64,000 bases of DNA, from positions 62,001 through 126,000 of the forward strand of contig JBAJFG010000483.1 of NCBI GenBank assembly GCA_037903475.1, read 5' to 3'. Within the stretch, counting starts at the first letter, position 1. Every line of letters begins with the position of its first letter. The notes beneath the pieces were generated by a model. The model was not told where the DNA came from. It did not search any database and was given only the letters and a program-made list of their open reading frames with translations. Source of the DNA: Ancylostoma caninum (lineage: Eukaryota; Nematoda; Chromadorea; Rhabditida; Ancylostomatidae). The position numbers and the translations under genes were made by a program. This document shows positions 22,609 through 38,966 of this stretch, piece after piece.

Positions 22609-22968
22609 TATATAGACATTTCACTCTATCTTTATTTTGCATCGGTTGCTCGTTTTCTTCGTAAAAGATTTTGGAGCTTTGTGAATATTTTGGCTCATCT
22701 CAGTTGGTTGTGGTTCTTTTCATTTTTCTTTTTTTCTCAAGTGTTTATGGATTATCGTAAGATGAAAAGTGAAGGGGCCAATATTCTACGTTCCGCATTC
22801 ATAAGATCCTTAGCGCTCTTCAAGCCAACTACTCATCTATTCTTTTCCAAATTTGACATAATCGGGATTAGGGACTGGATGCACTAATCGTAGAGCAGTG
22901 GGACTTCCCACAGTGTTTCTCGACTCGTAGATTTGTAAGGTTAAGTGTACAATCCGTGACGGTTGTGC
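22609..22968. other. 3' flank of aspartic protease gene 1
   Basis: No coding exon recognised between the TIR element and the protease gene's poly(A) signal. Confidence 0.4.
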
Positions 22969-22974
22969 TTTATT
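22969..22974 (-). terminator. Poly(A) signal of aspartic protease gene 1
   Basis: TTTATT on the plus strand (AATAAA on minus), 40 bp beyond the TAA stop at 23014. Confidence 0.6.
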
Positions 22975-23013
22975 TTAGCTACAATACAACGTTTCCAACA
23001 ACTGCGCACGGAC

Positions 23014-27988
<4,975 letters not shown>

Positions 27989-27997
27989 TCTGAAAGG
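27989..27997 (-). promoter_or_regulatory. Likely spliced-leader acceptor of protease 1
   Basis: On the minus strand CCTTTCAG is followed by A and then the ATG, so an acceptor sits one base before the start codon with no upstream exon needed. This is the usual layout for SL trans-splicing in nematodes. Genes 2 and 3 show the same arrangement. Confidence 0.6.
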
Positions 27998-29464
27998 TTG
28001 TATTTTTGAGAGGAACTATGGTTTGTTGAGAGCATCACTCATGCTTCTTTTTGTTTTTTTTAAACTTTAAACCTTTTGAACTTCAAACTGAGTGAAATTT
28101 GTAGGGAAAAAGATATCTATTGGGTGCTAACGTAAAAGTCCTTGCACTTTTTCCAACGCGATTTTTCACATCTCATTGCCACGGTTTTGCAAAATGCTCT
28201 ATAGTTTGAGAGTGCTTTCTTTTCTTTAGAATCCGCTCACCAAGAGCTTTCTAAAAATTAGATTTGCTCAATTCTTATCCTCAAGAAAGATGACAAGTTA
28301 AGAAGAACTTCGACCCTTGCAGTAGGATTCTTTTGGCTGAATGACCTCATTGGAGTCCGTCTAAGAACTGGATGTCCGCCTAGACTATACGATACCACTT
28401 AAAATATTCCAAAGTCTTCGTGAAAGTGGTATCATCGAGACAGAATGTGTTTTCTTCGAATGTTCGACACTCCATTTCAGACCTTACTATTTGTTATTAG
28501 CTTATTATTGACTTTTTGTAAGCTTTCTGAGTTTTTCACCTTTTCATTCAATCTTTTCTAACTCTATTGTTTCCGATCGGTAGTCTTCTCTACTGAGGAG
28601 CGTCAAGGATGACCGAACACAATCAGCCATTCTAGACGAGGTCGACGAAACGAATCATTTGTTTTGACCCTATCTTTTTGTGATTTTTTCTGACCTCTTC
28701 CATCTTCATGTAAGTTGTTCTTCCAGAAATAATTGGCTACTCATACAGCAAGAATGGCGCTTCCGAGTCGTCTATGATGGTTAAATAATAAAAAATTTGG
28801 GGAAAACGAATAAAGAGCAAGGATCAAGTAAAAAGCAGCTTGTATCAACGCCAAGTACGGCTGATAGTAGAACAGCACTGAATTAGATCATACTTCAATT
28901 TATACGTCACGTCAAGGAGAAAGCCGAGGAGCTGCGTTCAGCGAACCAGGCAAAAATGCTATCGACATTCTTTCATCGATATTGCAAGCCTTGCCTAGTG
29001 AAAAAAAGTGACGTTAATCCCATAGAGTGCTATCATTCTCTAAATCAGTGGTCTTATCAGTTTTCCTTTCTATTAGTTTAAGGAATTGAAATTAGAGAAA
29101 TATTATAGGTGTAGTCTCGCAATTTGGTGATAGGTGAGAAACTGACGGATAGCTCAATTTGGTTGAAAACGGGTAAACTGTTAAAAACGCAATTTTTGTA
29201 CCAGCCTAAAAGAAATGTCTGCTTGAGCAGGAAGTAATCCTTTGTGTCTATTAAAGTTCAACCACGCCTCAATCCTAATGACATACCCTTTCACGTGGTC
29301 CTGAATTTGAATCCTGACTCAGTCGATAATCTATTAATCTTGACATCCATATTTCCCCCGCCACATCATTAGAAACTGTGCCTTCCTGGCCTCATCCTCT
29401 ACAACGCAGCACGTTTTCGTCAACGGTGGAGGGTAGTCCCGCAATTTGACTCAATTTAGCTCAT
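27998..29464. other. Spacer between protease 1 and the 29.5-kb fragment, no gene seen
   Basis: AT-rich, no recognisable exons; probably holds the promoter of protease 1. Confidence 0.4.
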
Positions 29465-29839
29465 TTATTTGCTGGAAATGTTCTCGAAATAGTAGAACCA
29501 CCGCTTTGCATCTTCTAGCGGGTCTATAAGAAGATGATCGTGTTCGCCATTAACGCCGTAGAACTCTGGTTTACCGCTGGCGAAACTTAGCAGGTCGGGG
29601 GATGAGGCTTTCGCCGCTATACCTATGTGACTCCTCGTTGACGCTGTTGTTATGGGCAACTTTCATAGCGGCCACAGCCTTTTTTTCGTCTCTGTATGTT
29701 GCTGGCAATTGCCATCCGTTTTGTTACGAAGAAATAAGTCACACAGACGTTTTTTTTTTCGAATACCTTCATATTGAATCCCTGCGTTCATCACAGCATT
29801 CATCGTCTTCGAATCTCCAGCGTACTCCTGGGACTGACT
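29465..29839 (-). CDS. Unrecognised gene, last three exons
   Basis: Exons 29767-29839, 29623-29701 and 29465-29585 join in phase (24+1, 25+2, 39 codons plus TAA). Acceptors are CTACAG, GCCAG and GCTAAG; donors are GTATTC and GTATAG. The product reads like a folded C-terminal domain: DSKTMNAVMNAGIQYEG, then KKAVAAMKVAHNNSVNEE, then GKPEFYGVNGEHDHLLIDP and DAKRWFYYFENISSK. I do not recognise the family. The second intron would be only 37 bases, which is short. 5' exons are not identified; a short in-frame candidate follows a TTTTCAG at about 30106. It lies between aspartic proteases 1 and 2 on the same strand. It could be a decayed insertion. Confidence 0.45.
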
Positions 29840-30524
29840 CTGTAGAATGTTATAGCTGTGATTAAATTTACCCAATAACTGCTATAAAATCAACAGAACT
29901 AACAATCAAGCGCAATAGTGTAATTAACTAGCGTTATTGAAGTCGGGGCTAAACACTTGCTACTTATGTACATCATTGCGTGAGCATCAGCCTCTAGCAG
30001 TCCGGGGGGATGTTTATGGGTCCATTTTAATGAACTACTACTATCACAACTATTCACAGTTGGTGTTATACATACGTTGAAAAATTTTGCTTCCACTCAA
30101 CTGAAAAACTTATTAAACTTCCAAAATTCGCGTCTTCTCGAAGATCATGGCCTGTTTAAGCTTGATATGATTTTGGTCTCTCAAACAACTTAACCCTCTA
30201 GCAAAAGGGGATCTTTGTCATCGTTGTTGAAGTGTTACAAAAAAAAAAGACTGAAAAGAGTGAGACTTTATTAACTTGTGATTCTCATGTTCTCGAGCAT
30301 CCTGGATTTCGCCTGAAAAAATTGCAGGTTCAACCAGTTTTTATGCCTCGCATTTGATGGATTTAGACCGTCCTGTTCAATAATCGCCTTTATTCCAAGG
30401 ACGTTTTTCTCCTGCTAGAGATAAGCACTTGAGACATCTTCATTTTCTCCGTAGGTAGAATGCGAATACTTAATTCATGATGCCTTCTCCATTTCAACAA
30501 AAATTCTTAGAATGATTAATCTAA
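29840..30524. other. Spacer downstream of protease 2
   Basis: No exon recognised apart from the possible short one near 30080-30105. Confidence 0.4.
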
Positions 30525-33500
30525 TTACTTGAGAGACTTCACAAATCCGATCTGTTTGTCTTCCATGTCATGGATGATACAGTACTGTCGCATGAACGGA
30601 GTACCAAGAATCCAACTTGGTCCAAACGAGCCTCCATCCATTCCGTAGAGCGCCAGAATGCATTTGTACTCCGCCAAAGTGATCATGAAATTGTATCCTT
30701 CGACTTCGTATGTGTATTGGCCAACAACAAACTGGGGCTTTGGAAATCCGTCACAGTCAAGGAAGTACGCATCCTCCTCTGGCCTGTACTATAAAGAGAG
30801 GAAATTTGACAGCTCCGAAAAATTCTCACAAGAGTTAATTCCCACGGATCCTCAGGAAATGTTTTTGCATCAGAAAAGACCAATCTATGTACTCCGTGCA
30901 GAAAAAAATTTTGTGCTGGAATCGAGTTGATGTCACCTCTGCATGCACAGCCTCGGCCATTGCATCCGCAATGCTCTTTGGAGCACCAATGAGACCTGAC
31001 CCTGTGCTGGTGACTGCCTGCCATCCTAACGATGAGCGGAAGCTTCCAATTGAAACGCTTTCCAGCTAAACGAAGAATAATTTTGATTTATAACCTATGA
31101 ATAAGCACCTATAAGCGCCTTCACTAGTAAGTTCCACAGAATATGGTTTACCTTGAACTGCCAATAACCAGCTTCTGTCAAAGGCTCATACACTATATTC
31201 CTAGCGCAATTTTGTGTGTCGATGCCTCCATATGTGAAGACGCCGCCGAAGCCTTCACCGTTCCCTGAATTGTTGGAAGAGCACATTGTTCAGTATCGTA
31301 ATTGAGGACTATGCTGATGTTGAAGCGTTTATTTACACCTTACCTGTTGATTACGTTCACAGTTTGTATTGTCCACTACACCAATGCGTGTAGTGGACTA
31401 GCTGTTCTTGAGTTTGATGATATTATTATTTCTACAAGTTTGGCCGCCCGGCCGATGTCAGACTTCCTGATTTCCGCTGATGCTTGGTTCGCTGGCTGCG
31501 TGACAAGAGGTACGCTGCTGGTCTGTGATTGGTCGATTCATGTGCACGTCGCGGCTCCGGCCTTCTAGGGTATGAGCGGTTCTGGGTAAATATGGACACA
31601 TTTTTTGAGCTTGAGTGGGACAGATGTGTGTTATTGGGACCCACAAACTGGGAGAAGGTGGCCATCAATGTCATTTAGTGCGTCGAATTTGGAGAAACAA
31701 TCTGAATTTGGAAAATGTACTCGTGCGGCGCGGTCGCGTAGTATGCTGCACAGTATGCCGTAGGCCTGGGACATGTAAACATGAATGAGGGGGATGGCCA
31801 CACATAATGAATGAACTGGGAATGAAGTGAAACAAGTGAAATAGTGCACGCCTAACTCAAATATGTATGTTTGAGCCCGAGCGCAAATTAACACCAATGA
31901 ACAAACACAGAAGTGCGCACCATTGTTGCAGCATCACTACCTCATACAAAAGTCCCATTGATGAACAAAGGTCCGTATTATTGCTCACATCACTTGAGAT
32001 TCCATGATGAAGAGTAACGGTAAAAACAGCTAGACGTATAACATATCGCATGAAAAGCAAACTGAATGCAATCTCACGTACGGTTGCAGCTGGGAAGAAC
32101 ACGACACAAAGCGGAAAATTCTGCACAATTCTGTACTGGTCCTACAATCCCTACGCCGCACTGTAGGAAAGCGCCGGGCCTGCGACGCGGCCTGCTTGTA
32201 GCAACGGTCCGGCGTCCTCGCTCTGCTGTACGAGGACGCCATTCGTCAGCTGTTGGCCATGGTAAGCTTTTTGCTTCGTTTTTTTTGTTATTTGAATTGT
32301 CTTCGCACTGCTGAGGTCTGTGACTGATATTGATCGAACGGCCCCGCAAGCCTCGTTTTTCGTACGTTTTTCCGTTTATTTTGTTTGCGCGGCGAAACTC
32401 CGAGGATATTGAGGCAGTAACGCGTTCCACAACTATCACAGAACATCACTCAACAAAAGAAAAATGCAGGCAAAAGGAAAAGAATAATAATTGGATTAAA
32501 AAAGACATGCATATCGACGATCATGCGAATGGAAGCGAAATATCAACGAATCTAAACAAAATAAAGGCTCCCTTATCAGCCATCACGTCAAGTGTTCCCT
32601 TTTCTACAAAGAAGAGGCTACCTGGGATAAGGAGCTTCTCACGGGGCTAAAAACAAATAAAAGACATTATAAACAAAAATGGGGGGTTTAGGGCATGCGC
32701 GGGAAAACGTGCAAAAAAAAACTAGGTTCGCGGGGTCATCCGATCAATATCGGTCAGCCAGAGGCCTCCGCATCATAAAATCACTTCAGCTAATTAAGAA
32801 AACAGAATAAAACCGCGTACCTGGATCAAAACCTGTCGGATGGTGTCCTCGAGCAGCTGAGCGAGTGCGCCGGACCGTTGTTACAAGCGGGCCGCGCTGC
32901 GCACGCGCGGCAAGCTCGGTGGGCTCGAAAACTTTCTACCAATGCGGCGTAGGGTAGCCGCTTTACTCCTCGAGGAGTACAGAACCCTGCGTGCGCATCG
33001 GCCTCACAGTCGCCAGCGACGGCGACGCAGAGTGCTACAGTCCTCGATTACTATAGCGGCAGTGTAAGGATTGTATGGAAAATAGATTAGTGGTGTTATG
33101 TCTCGAGTATTTTACTCTTGTGAAGCATTCCTGATCTCCATGGAGTGTGCAAAAGATTATTTCTATAATTGAACAAATGGATGAAACAATATGATGCTGC
33201 TCCGACATATGCACATGTTCAACATAAAAACCAAGCGTGACGCGAGCTGTACCCTTACCTCCTACTCTTCTCAGGTGAACCGTGAAAATGGGTTCGACGA
33301 GATTAAATTCGTGTGCATGAACAAAGGGCGGCATGATAGCTTCATTTGTGGCGATTGATTGGAAAGCTAATCCGAGAACACCATCGAATGGGACCTACGA
33401 GATGGAGAGTATTTCCACACAGGGAAGTAGTTGAAAAGATGAGAACTCATCCAGCATTAGGCATGGTAGTGTTTTTTTCATATCAGGCACATGGGGAGAC

Positions 33501-34687
33501 ATGAGTGGGGAGAGAGGTCGTAGAACCGAAAGGTACTCACATCCTTGAAGATTTTCGAGATTTTTGTAGCTCTGCCGATAGCGACATCAGGAACCTCCAG
33601 TCGATTCGGCAAGCCGGCTTCACCGAATCCTATGATGTCATGACCATATATACCTGACGCGCTTCCGGAGCGATACTGAAAGGACTACTTATATGAGCTA
33701 ACACAGCTAAAAGCTCCTGGTCTTCTCACTCGCCTTAATTTCCCAGGTTCCTGGACGCTCAAAGAAACTGTTGGATTTTCTAGGGTCGTAAACATGCTTC
33801 CCCATACATGTGTACTTCTTCGGCGTTGCATCGCAGCAGAGATCCTTGTATGGGCAAAAAATTGCGCACGCTACTAAATAAACACTACCTTTAAGTAAAG
33901 TTTGTTTGGTATTGTATAAGAAAATTTCAGGAATCACTTGTTTTTCAGTTCTCCTCTCAGCTAAACCAACCTACCGCCAGGACTACAGAAGGCATCCTCG
34001 CAACCGTCAATCTTAGGAGGAGGTACGCAAGAAACATCTGGGACCCAGAAATCTGCTGAACCTGTGTCCAGCACCACCTGCAAGGCATTCGCGTTATTCT
34101 CATAAACAAGTTTTAAGCACATTTTGATTACCTGGAACGATTGCTCTGGGGTTCCTATTGTGATGTTCCCAATGTACTCCACGTCATGATAAGCGAAAAC
34201 CTCAACAATTCAAACATTTGTACTATTTAATTAAGAAGGATTTCTCAATTATTGCTTCGTTTGCTGGTCAGTCTCAGCAATTCACAAGAACCATATACAT
34301 GGATTCTGCTTTGTAGCCAATCTTGACTAAGTATATCGAAAGGAGAAGGGAATGTTCACACCGACATCGAATGCCATCGAATAAAAATTATTAGACTGGC
34401 ATTAGCTTCGTCTGATTGTAGCTGGGAAAGGGGCAGTAAATAGCCTGGCTGGGAGTTCGAAAGATTTTTCAGAAGAATTGTGTACTTACATCTTGCTGAC
34501 GCTCAATAGATAGTTGAGAAGAGGCTTTTATGCTCAATCTGGCTGCGTTCCTCTGCCTAACCATGTCACGCCATATGCCTTTTCTCATCATTTGAATCCT
34601 TGGTGAGTCAAAATTTATTAGAGGCATTTGATACACCCTAGCGGTAACGGCGCCCACAAAGATGAGCAGGAGGAGCGTTAAATGCAT
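30525..34687 (-). CDS. Pepsin-like protein 2, second catalytic Asp replaced by Ser
   Basis: Exons: 34490-34687, 34132-34200, 33975-34077, 33734-33873, 33541-33675, 33259-33394, 31152-31264, 30937-31065, 30525-30788; 428 codons plus TAA, all in phase. Signal peptide HLTLLLLIFVGAVTA, then a propeptide with YQMPLINFDSPRIQMMRKG. First active-site strand [14 protein letters not shown] is normal (Asp93). Next comes an insertion with eight cysteines (SCVPPPKIDGC, FCSPG, CAIFC, LCC, YTCMG). The flap is EIKYRSGSASG, then FDGVLGLAFQS, GGVFTYGG, and AVTSTGSGLIGAP where pepsins have a D-T-G triad (Asp318 to Ser). C-terminal WILGTPFMRQYC is normal. A1 catalysis needs both aspartates, so hydrolysis should be lost. 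The fold, secretion and reading frame are kept. Intron 4 has a GC donor (AAG|GCGAGT), shared with gene 3. Acceptor TTCAG lies 6 bases before the ATG. Confidence 0.92.
31373..31400. repeat. Short perfect hairpin in protease 2 intron
   Basis: GTCCACTACA, 8-nt loop, TGTAGTGGAC: a perfect 10-bp stem. It may mark the end of a mobile insertion in the 1.99-kb intron (31265-33258), which also contains a GC-rich stretch at about 32130-33050 of unknown origin. Confidence 0.5.
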
Positions 34688-34699
34688 TTTACCTGAAGT
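34688..34699 (-). promoter_or_regulatory. Likely spliced-leader acceptor of protein 2
   Basis: On the minus strand ACTTCAG then GTAAA then the ATG; same layout as genes 1 and 3. Confidence 0.5.
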
Positions 34700-36029
34700 T
34701 TGTCTGAAATTTATATGTATAGTAAATTATTCATAGGGTTCTGCGTTGCCGAAATTGGAATTTTGCTGCAAAATAGAACAGCTTTGGCGGAAGAACAACA
34801 GAAAGAGATTCAAAAGAATGAACAATACAATATTTCTTGTTTATTTTGTTCATGTACTGCCACATCTGCTTTGTCGTCAACCAGTGCTTCCTCATTCATT
34901 ATAATAGCGAGAGTTTTATTCACTTCAATGCTTGCTATCTACTATCCCACCTCGAATCTGTTCTTGTTTAGTGCTTTTTTATATCGTTCGGTGCTGCTTC
35001 CTTCTCCAAAAAATACACTTCTGTCACTACAGGAACGCGAGGGGACCTGAACAATGGATGTGAGAGGGGAATAGGTCCCGCCACGATTCTGCGGCCGCAA
35101 CGCTGTGAATTTCCACGCGCAATCAATCTATTCGACAAGGTCCGTGCATTGGTCTTTGTTATGTAAAAGAGATTATCTTCTTTTTGTTGCTGCTGTGACA
35201 GATGGAAGCGGTTTTTCTGCTTTTAGAATAGCGCTTGTCTTTTGTGCAACTGTCTAGGCGGTATGCACTTGTACTGCAATGCAAAAGATAGGTGCGACAT
35301 CCGGTCTCGATAATTTTGTTCTGCTGCTGACAGAGAGGCGAAGGTTTACTCAGGACAGAGAATTTCATGGCGCATCGTCAGGAGCTATCGTGTTTGATTG
35401 CCTACTTTGATGAGCTAGATAGAATAAGCATATTGAAGCCCTGTTGAACGTATTAAGATGTAAGACAAGTTTTCGTTGTTTTTGCATGGCGGTTTTCGAA
35501 TGAACTTAATGAATAATTATCAACCAGGTTTCGGAGGAACCCATACACCTTTTCAAAACGCTAGCATTCTATATGTGTATTAGACTATCTGGAACTCGGT
35601 GTAAGGTTGTCATTTTAATTTTTCTAGTAAATATTTCGACAGCATTCATTTATTAGATATAATACTATTATTATTAGAAACATAGTTAATTCTTATATCA
35701 TGAGTTTTGCCGTTATGCAGTTGAAAAAAGTATAACTTTTTGTTACACATTTGCATGTTAGAAGTCGAGACGTCGAAACAATTGTGACTACGCTATTCTA
35801 CGAATCTGAAATGGCATTGTGCGGAGCAAGAAAATCGGAATATCAGTGCCATTTGAGGTAAATGAGGTGTGAACAAAAGCACTACACAATTTGGTTTCAA
35901 AAATATTGTCGTGGATAAACTGACGAGCCACTTCGCGGATGTCCTTCCCTTGTTCGCGACTATTAAAGAAGACCTTATGGAGGAAAACACATGAACACCG
36001 AAACCGAGCGGACCGAAAACATGGGGAGA
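34700..36029. other. Spacer; partial MITE copy, no gene recognised
   Basis: Sequence near 35075-35140 (CCACGATTCTGCGGCCGC, then CGACAAGG) resembles half of the TIR element at 1340-1509. Other frames have no support. Confidence 0.4.
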
Positions 36030-36545
36030 GACTCAACTTCAGAAATGCAACTTTTTCGGAGCATCTCCGGAGAATTGGAGAGCCGACGAAGCTTGACCAG
36101 TGGATACCACACAAATTCAGCAAAAACTAAAAAAGAACCCTCGTGATCAAGCTTTGTCATTGCTGTTTTACATCCGAAGGGATGTTGTCCTTTGTGACAA
36201 CCTGAGATGATGACAATGCTTCGCCAGCGATCAAGCCTCGCAGCCCTTCCCTTAGCCAATGCTGCTCCAGAAGAAGATCACGCTGGTTGTCTACTGCTGG
36301 ATTGACTTTCCTCACTCCGGTTGGAACCACTACGGCAACGAAGTATGTTCAACATATTGACTATATGCACCAAAAGCTTCAACACATGTAACTGGTCACA
36401 CATTGGTCAGTAGAAGACGTCTCTACTACCTCTACTGTTCCTTTGAGCATCTCAACATCTTTCTGGACAATATATGTATCGGTGGCGAAGCCCATGTGGT
36501 AACAGCCTTCGATGACGACCTTGAAACTTCAGAGCTCTGAGCTGA
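36030..36545 (+). pseudogene. Mariner transposase relic
   Basis: Pieces of a Tc1/mariner transposase of mariner type are readable in shifting frames. HLRRIGEPTKLDQWIPHKFS (36060-36125) matches the conserved KLDKWVPHEL block. ATKYVQHIDYMHQKLQ (about 36336-36384) matches the TAEKYCQQIDEMHRKLQ-type block. FEHLNIFLDNICIGG with AFDDDLETSE resembles the C-terminal HLDNFL region. The pieces are split by stops and frameshifts and the catalytic D,D(34)D segment is not intact, so it is dead. TIRs were not located. Confidence 0.7.
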
Positions 36546-37059
36546 AGAGAGACTGATTAGGTTTACTCAGAACTGAGACAACCCCTCTTAATGTTAAGAC
36601 TGGAATCCTCCATTAATTTTCGAAGACCCTGATAGGTTCTGCAATGGATCCATCAAGGAGGCAAACCCATTAATCTTACGAGCATCGATTGGAACTCCGC
36701 GCATGTCTCACCACGAAAGAACAAATCATTCTTGGAGTCATTCTCATCAACCCAGCTCTTTCGTTCTCATTCTCACTCCCAAGGAATTTCAAACAAAATT
36801 TCAAAGCAGCCAACTCGGTGACCGGTGATTTTGACTATGCCCTTTTCTTTCATAGGTGAATCGAACTGAAATACCAATTCTTCCCATGATGGCTACGAAA
36901 CTTGATAGTATGAGCACACTGACTGGTAGGGTTTTGTTGCAACTCATTGCTCAGAAATCTTGAAAATTTCCAGGAAACAAATAGCAAGAATGACTTTCCT
37001 CTGCTCCCTGTTACCACAATCAGATTTGGAAAACTATGATGATACTAGCAGAGTGGTAT
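36546..37059. other. Spacer, no feature recognised
   Basis: Possibly more decayed transposon or protease sequence; nothing I can support. Confidence 0.35.
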
Positions 37060-37250
37060 AGTTGATATTGAAGCTCGCCAGGATACGCCAATGCCCTTCC
37101 TATCAATCTAAATTTTTATGCAGGCGGGAAGCCTCATAAAAAAATGGGGACACCCCTTACCTTCATTGAATTATGTTAGTTCAGCGATTATCGCTGGATC
37201 TGGTAGGCTTAGCAGAATAAGAGCAGGTGATTAGGTATGATATGAAAAGC
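37060..37250 (-). pseudogene. Relic of an aspartic protease 5' end
   Basis: On the minus strand, CTGCTCTTATTCTGCTAAGC through AATGAAG|GTAAGGGGTGTCCCCATTT parallels exon 1 and the intron 1 start of protease 1 (TATGCTCTTATTGGGC through AAAAAG|GTAAGGGATGCCCCCATTC, followed in both by CCCGC.TGCAT). The following piece may be a degenerate propeptide exon. There is no intact ATG or frame. It sits between genes 2 and 3, where a fourth array member would be expected. Confidence 0.45.
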
Positions 37251-37980
37251 TGGTCCTAAGAAGTCTTACTCTCACAAAAGGCAAGCGTTCATTTTGATTC
37301 TACCCGTGACCAATCTTGTGTTTTTAAATCTGGAAAACAATGGAATGTAAAGAACAAGGGCGAGTTCTTGTGTAGTAGTTGTAAAAATTAGCTGAGAAGC
37401 ACCTAATCATATTACGCTACAAAGAAAGATATAGAAAAGACTGATAACACCACTGCTTTGGCGAATAACTGCACTTTATAGGATTGACATGTCTTTGCTC
37501 TTTCAAAGGTGAAAAGAACGCAAGGGCGGTGAAGAATATCGATACTATTCGTGGTTGCCTGTTTCTAAATGCACCTATTTCTCAACAAGTACTTCAGAAA
37601 CCAGCAGTGTATGGTAGCTTCACGTCGTATATGGGAGAAACATGCAAGGTTGTTCTGCAAGAGAAAAAAAAACGCGAAAAATGGGCAGGCGTATGTCTTA
37701 AGCCACCTTTCGCCAGATGCGATCGATTGATTTGTCGATTATATCGATTTCATTGATTTTTCACGAATTTCACTCGCTCTTCCTGCACTGCCTGCAAAAT
37801 GACGGTGTCTGATGGTCTGCACACCAGCACATTTCTTTGATATCACCATTTCCATCCATCTCCCATCTCCCTGCATTCAATTTTACCCCGTATTCGAACA
37901 GATGATATGGCGAAAGGGGCAATGGAGTTTCCTGCAGTCTCTCACCTTTCTACAGCCTGCTTTAAAAAAAAAGATTTTAC

Positions 37981-38322
37981 TTGAAGGCAGCACTCACAGT
38001 GGTTTTCATAGCCGAAATTATAAGTGTCTCGTTCCCTGAACAATGGTCTCAGTAGTTCTATGAGACTTGCATCGTAGCAGGCATTTTTCAGATATAGGAG
38101 TGTGGATGAGTATCCGATCCGTCGGCGTTGTAGCATGAAAGGGGATCGGTTGTTTTGTTTGCTGACGCTGCATTTCTGTTTGATGATACTTGTTTTCCAT
38201 ACCGATTTTCGTTTTTTGCGACTTCAGACAAAATTAATCAATGTAATCGTGTTCAGCATTGCAGGGAGCCTAGGGTTACAGCTAAACTTTGGTGACAAAA
38301 TTTTCCGTGGGTGCTGCCTTTC
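37981..38322. mobile_element. Probable TTAA-family TIR element, 342 bp
   Basis: Left TTGAAGGCAGCACTCACAGT; right TTTTCCGTGGGTGCTGCCTTTCA. The inverted AGGCAGCAC ends are those of the 14837-15572 element, but the flanks are not clean TTAA, so the insertion is old. Confidence 0.5.
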
Positions 38323-38966
38323 ATGCTTTGAAAAACTGTTACAACCTGCAAATCAGGCCACGCTGTGATGACCATATGCACTCATTACCTGTAGCCACAT
38401 TTCGGCGACAAACTCCACTTGGCGCGATCAGGAAACAGAATACTCCACGCTAAAAAAAATCATCAACCAATGATCGGAAACCCCTAATGTTTGCGAGGTG
38501 CAGCTCGGCAATGGGTAGTTTCGGCGACAGGAGAGGTATTAGTTAAAGAGCGCAAGGCAGGGATAGCATTTGTGGCACCGTGGTTCATGTCGCCTGTTCC
38601 TAATATTCAGTAACTTCTGGGCAACGGTGCCAACCTAAACAGTCGCCAGTCGCACATGCCCCTCTATCGGCGCCAGCAATGGAACTCCTCGCGGCGATAG
38701 TCAAAATCCTGGACCAGCGCCACTTCGCATCGGGAACGAATCCATGTGTGCGCTTTACGGGAGATGTATGGTCATTGATGTGTCATCACTTGTGTCGCCA
38801 ATGAACATTGGTGCCGGCCCGGGATCGTTGCTGTCGCCGAAGTTAGTTTCGTCACTGGCACCAATACCGGCCTGGGTGCTCATCGGTGCCCAAAAGTTTC
38901 TGAGTACTGCAGGCTAGTCGAAAAGCCATTAAAGGGTGCGCTTTGTGTGCATCTCGAAACAACGTA
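38323..38966. other. Spacer with scattered GTCGCC/GGCGAC motifs
   Basis: AGTTTCGGCGACAG (about 38516) and CTGTCGCCGAAGT (about 38829) form a short inverted pair, and GGTGCC/GGCACC motifs recur. It may be a decayed foldback. No gene. Confidence 0.35.
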
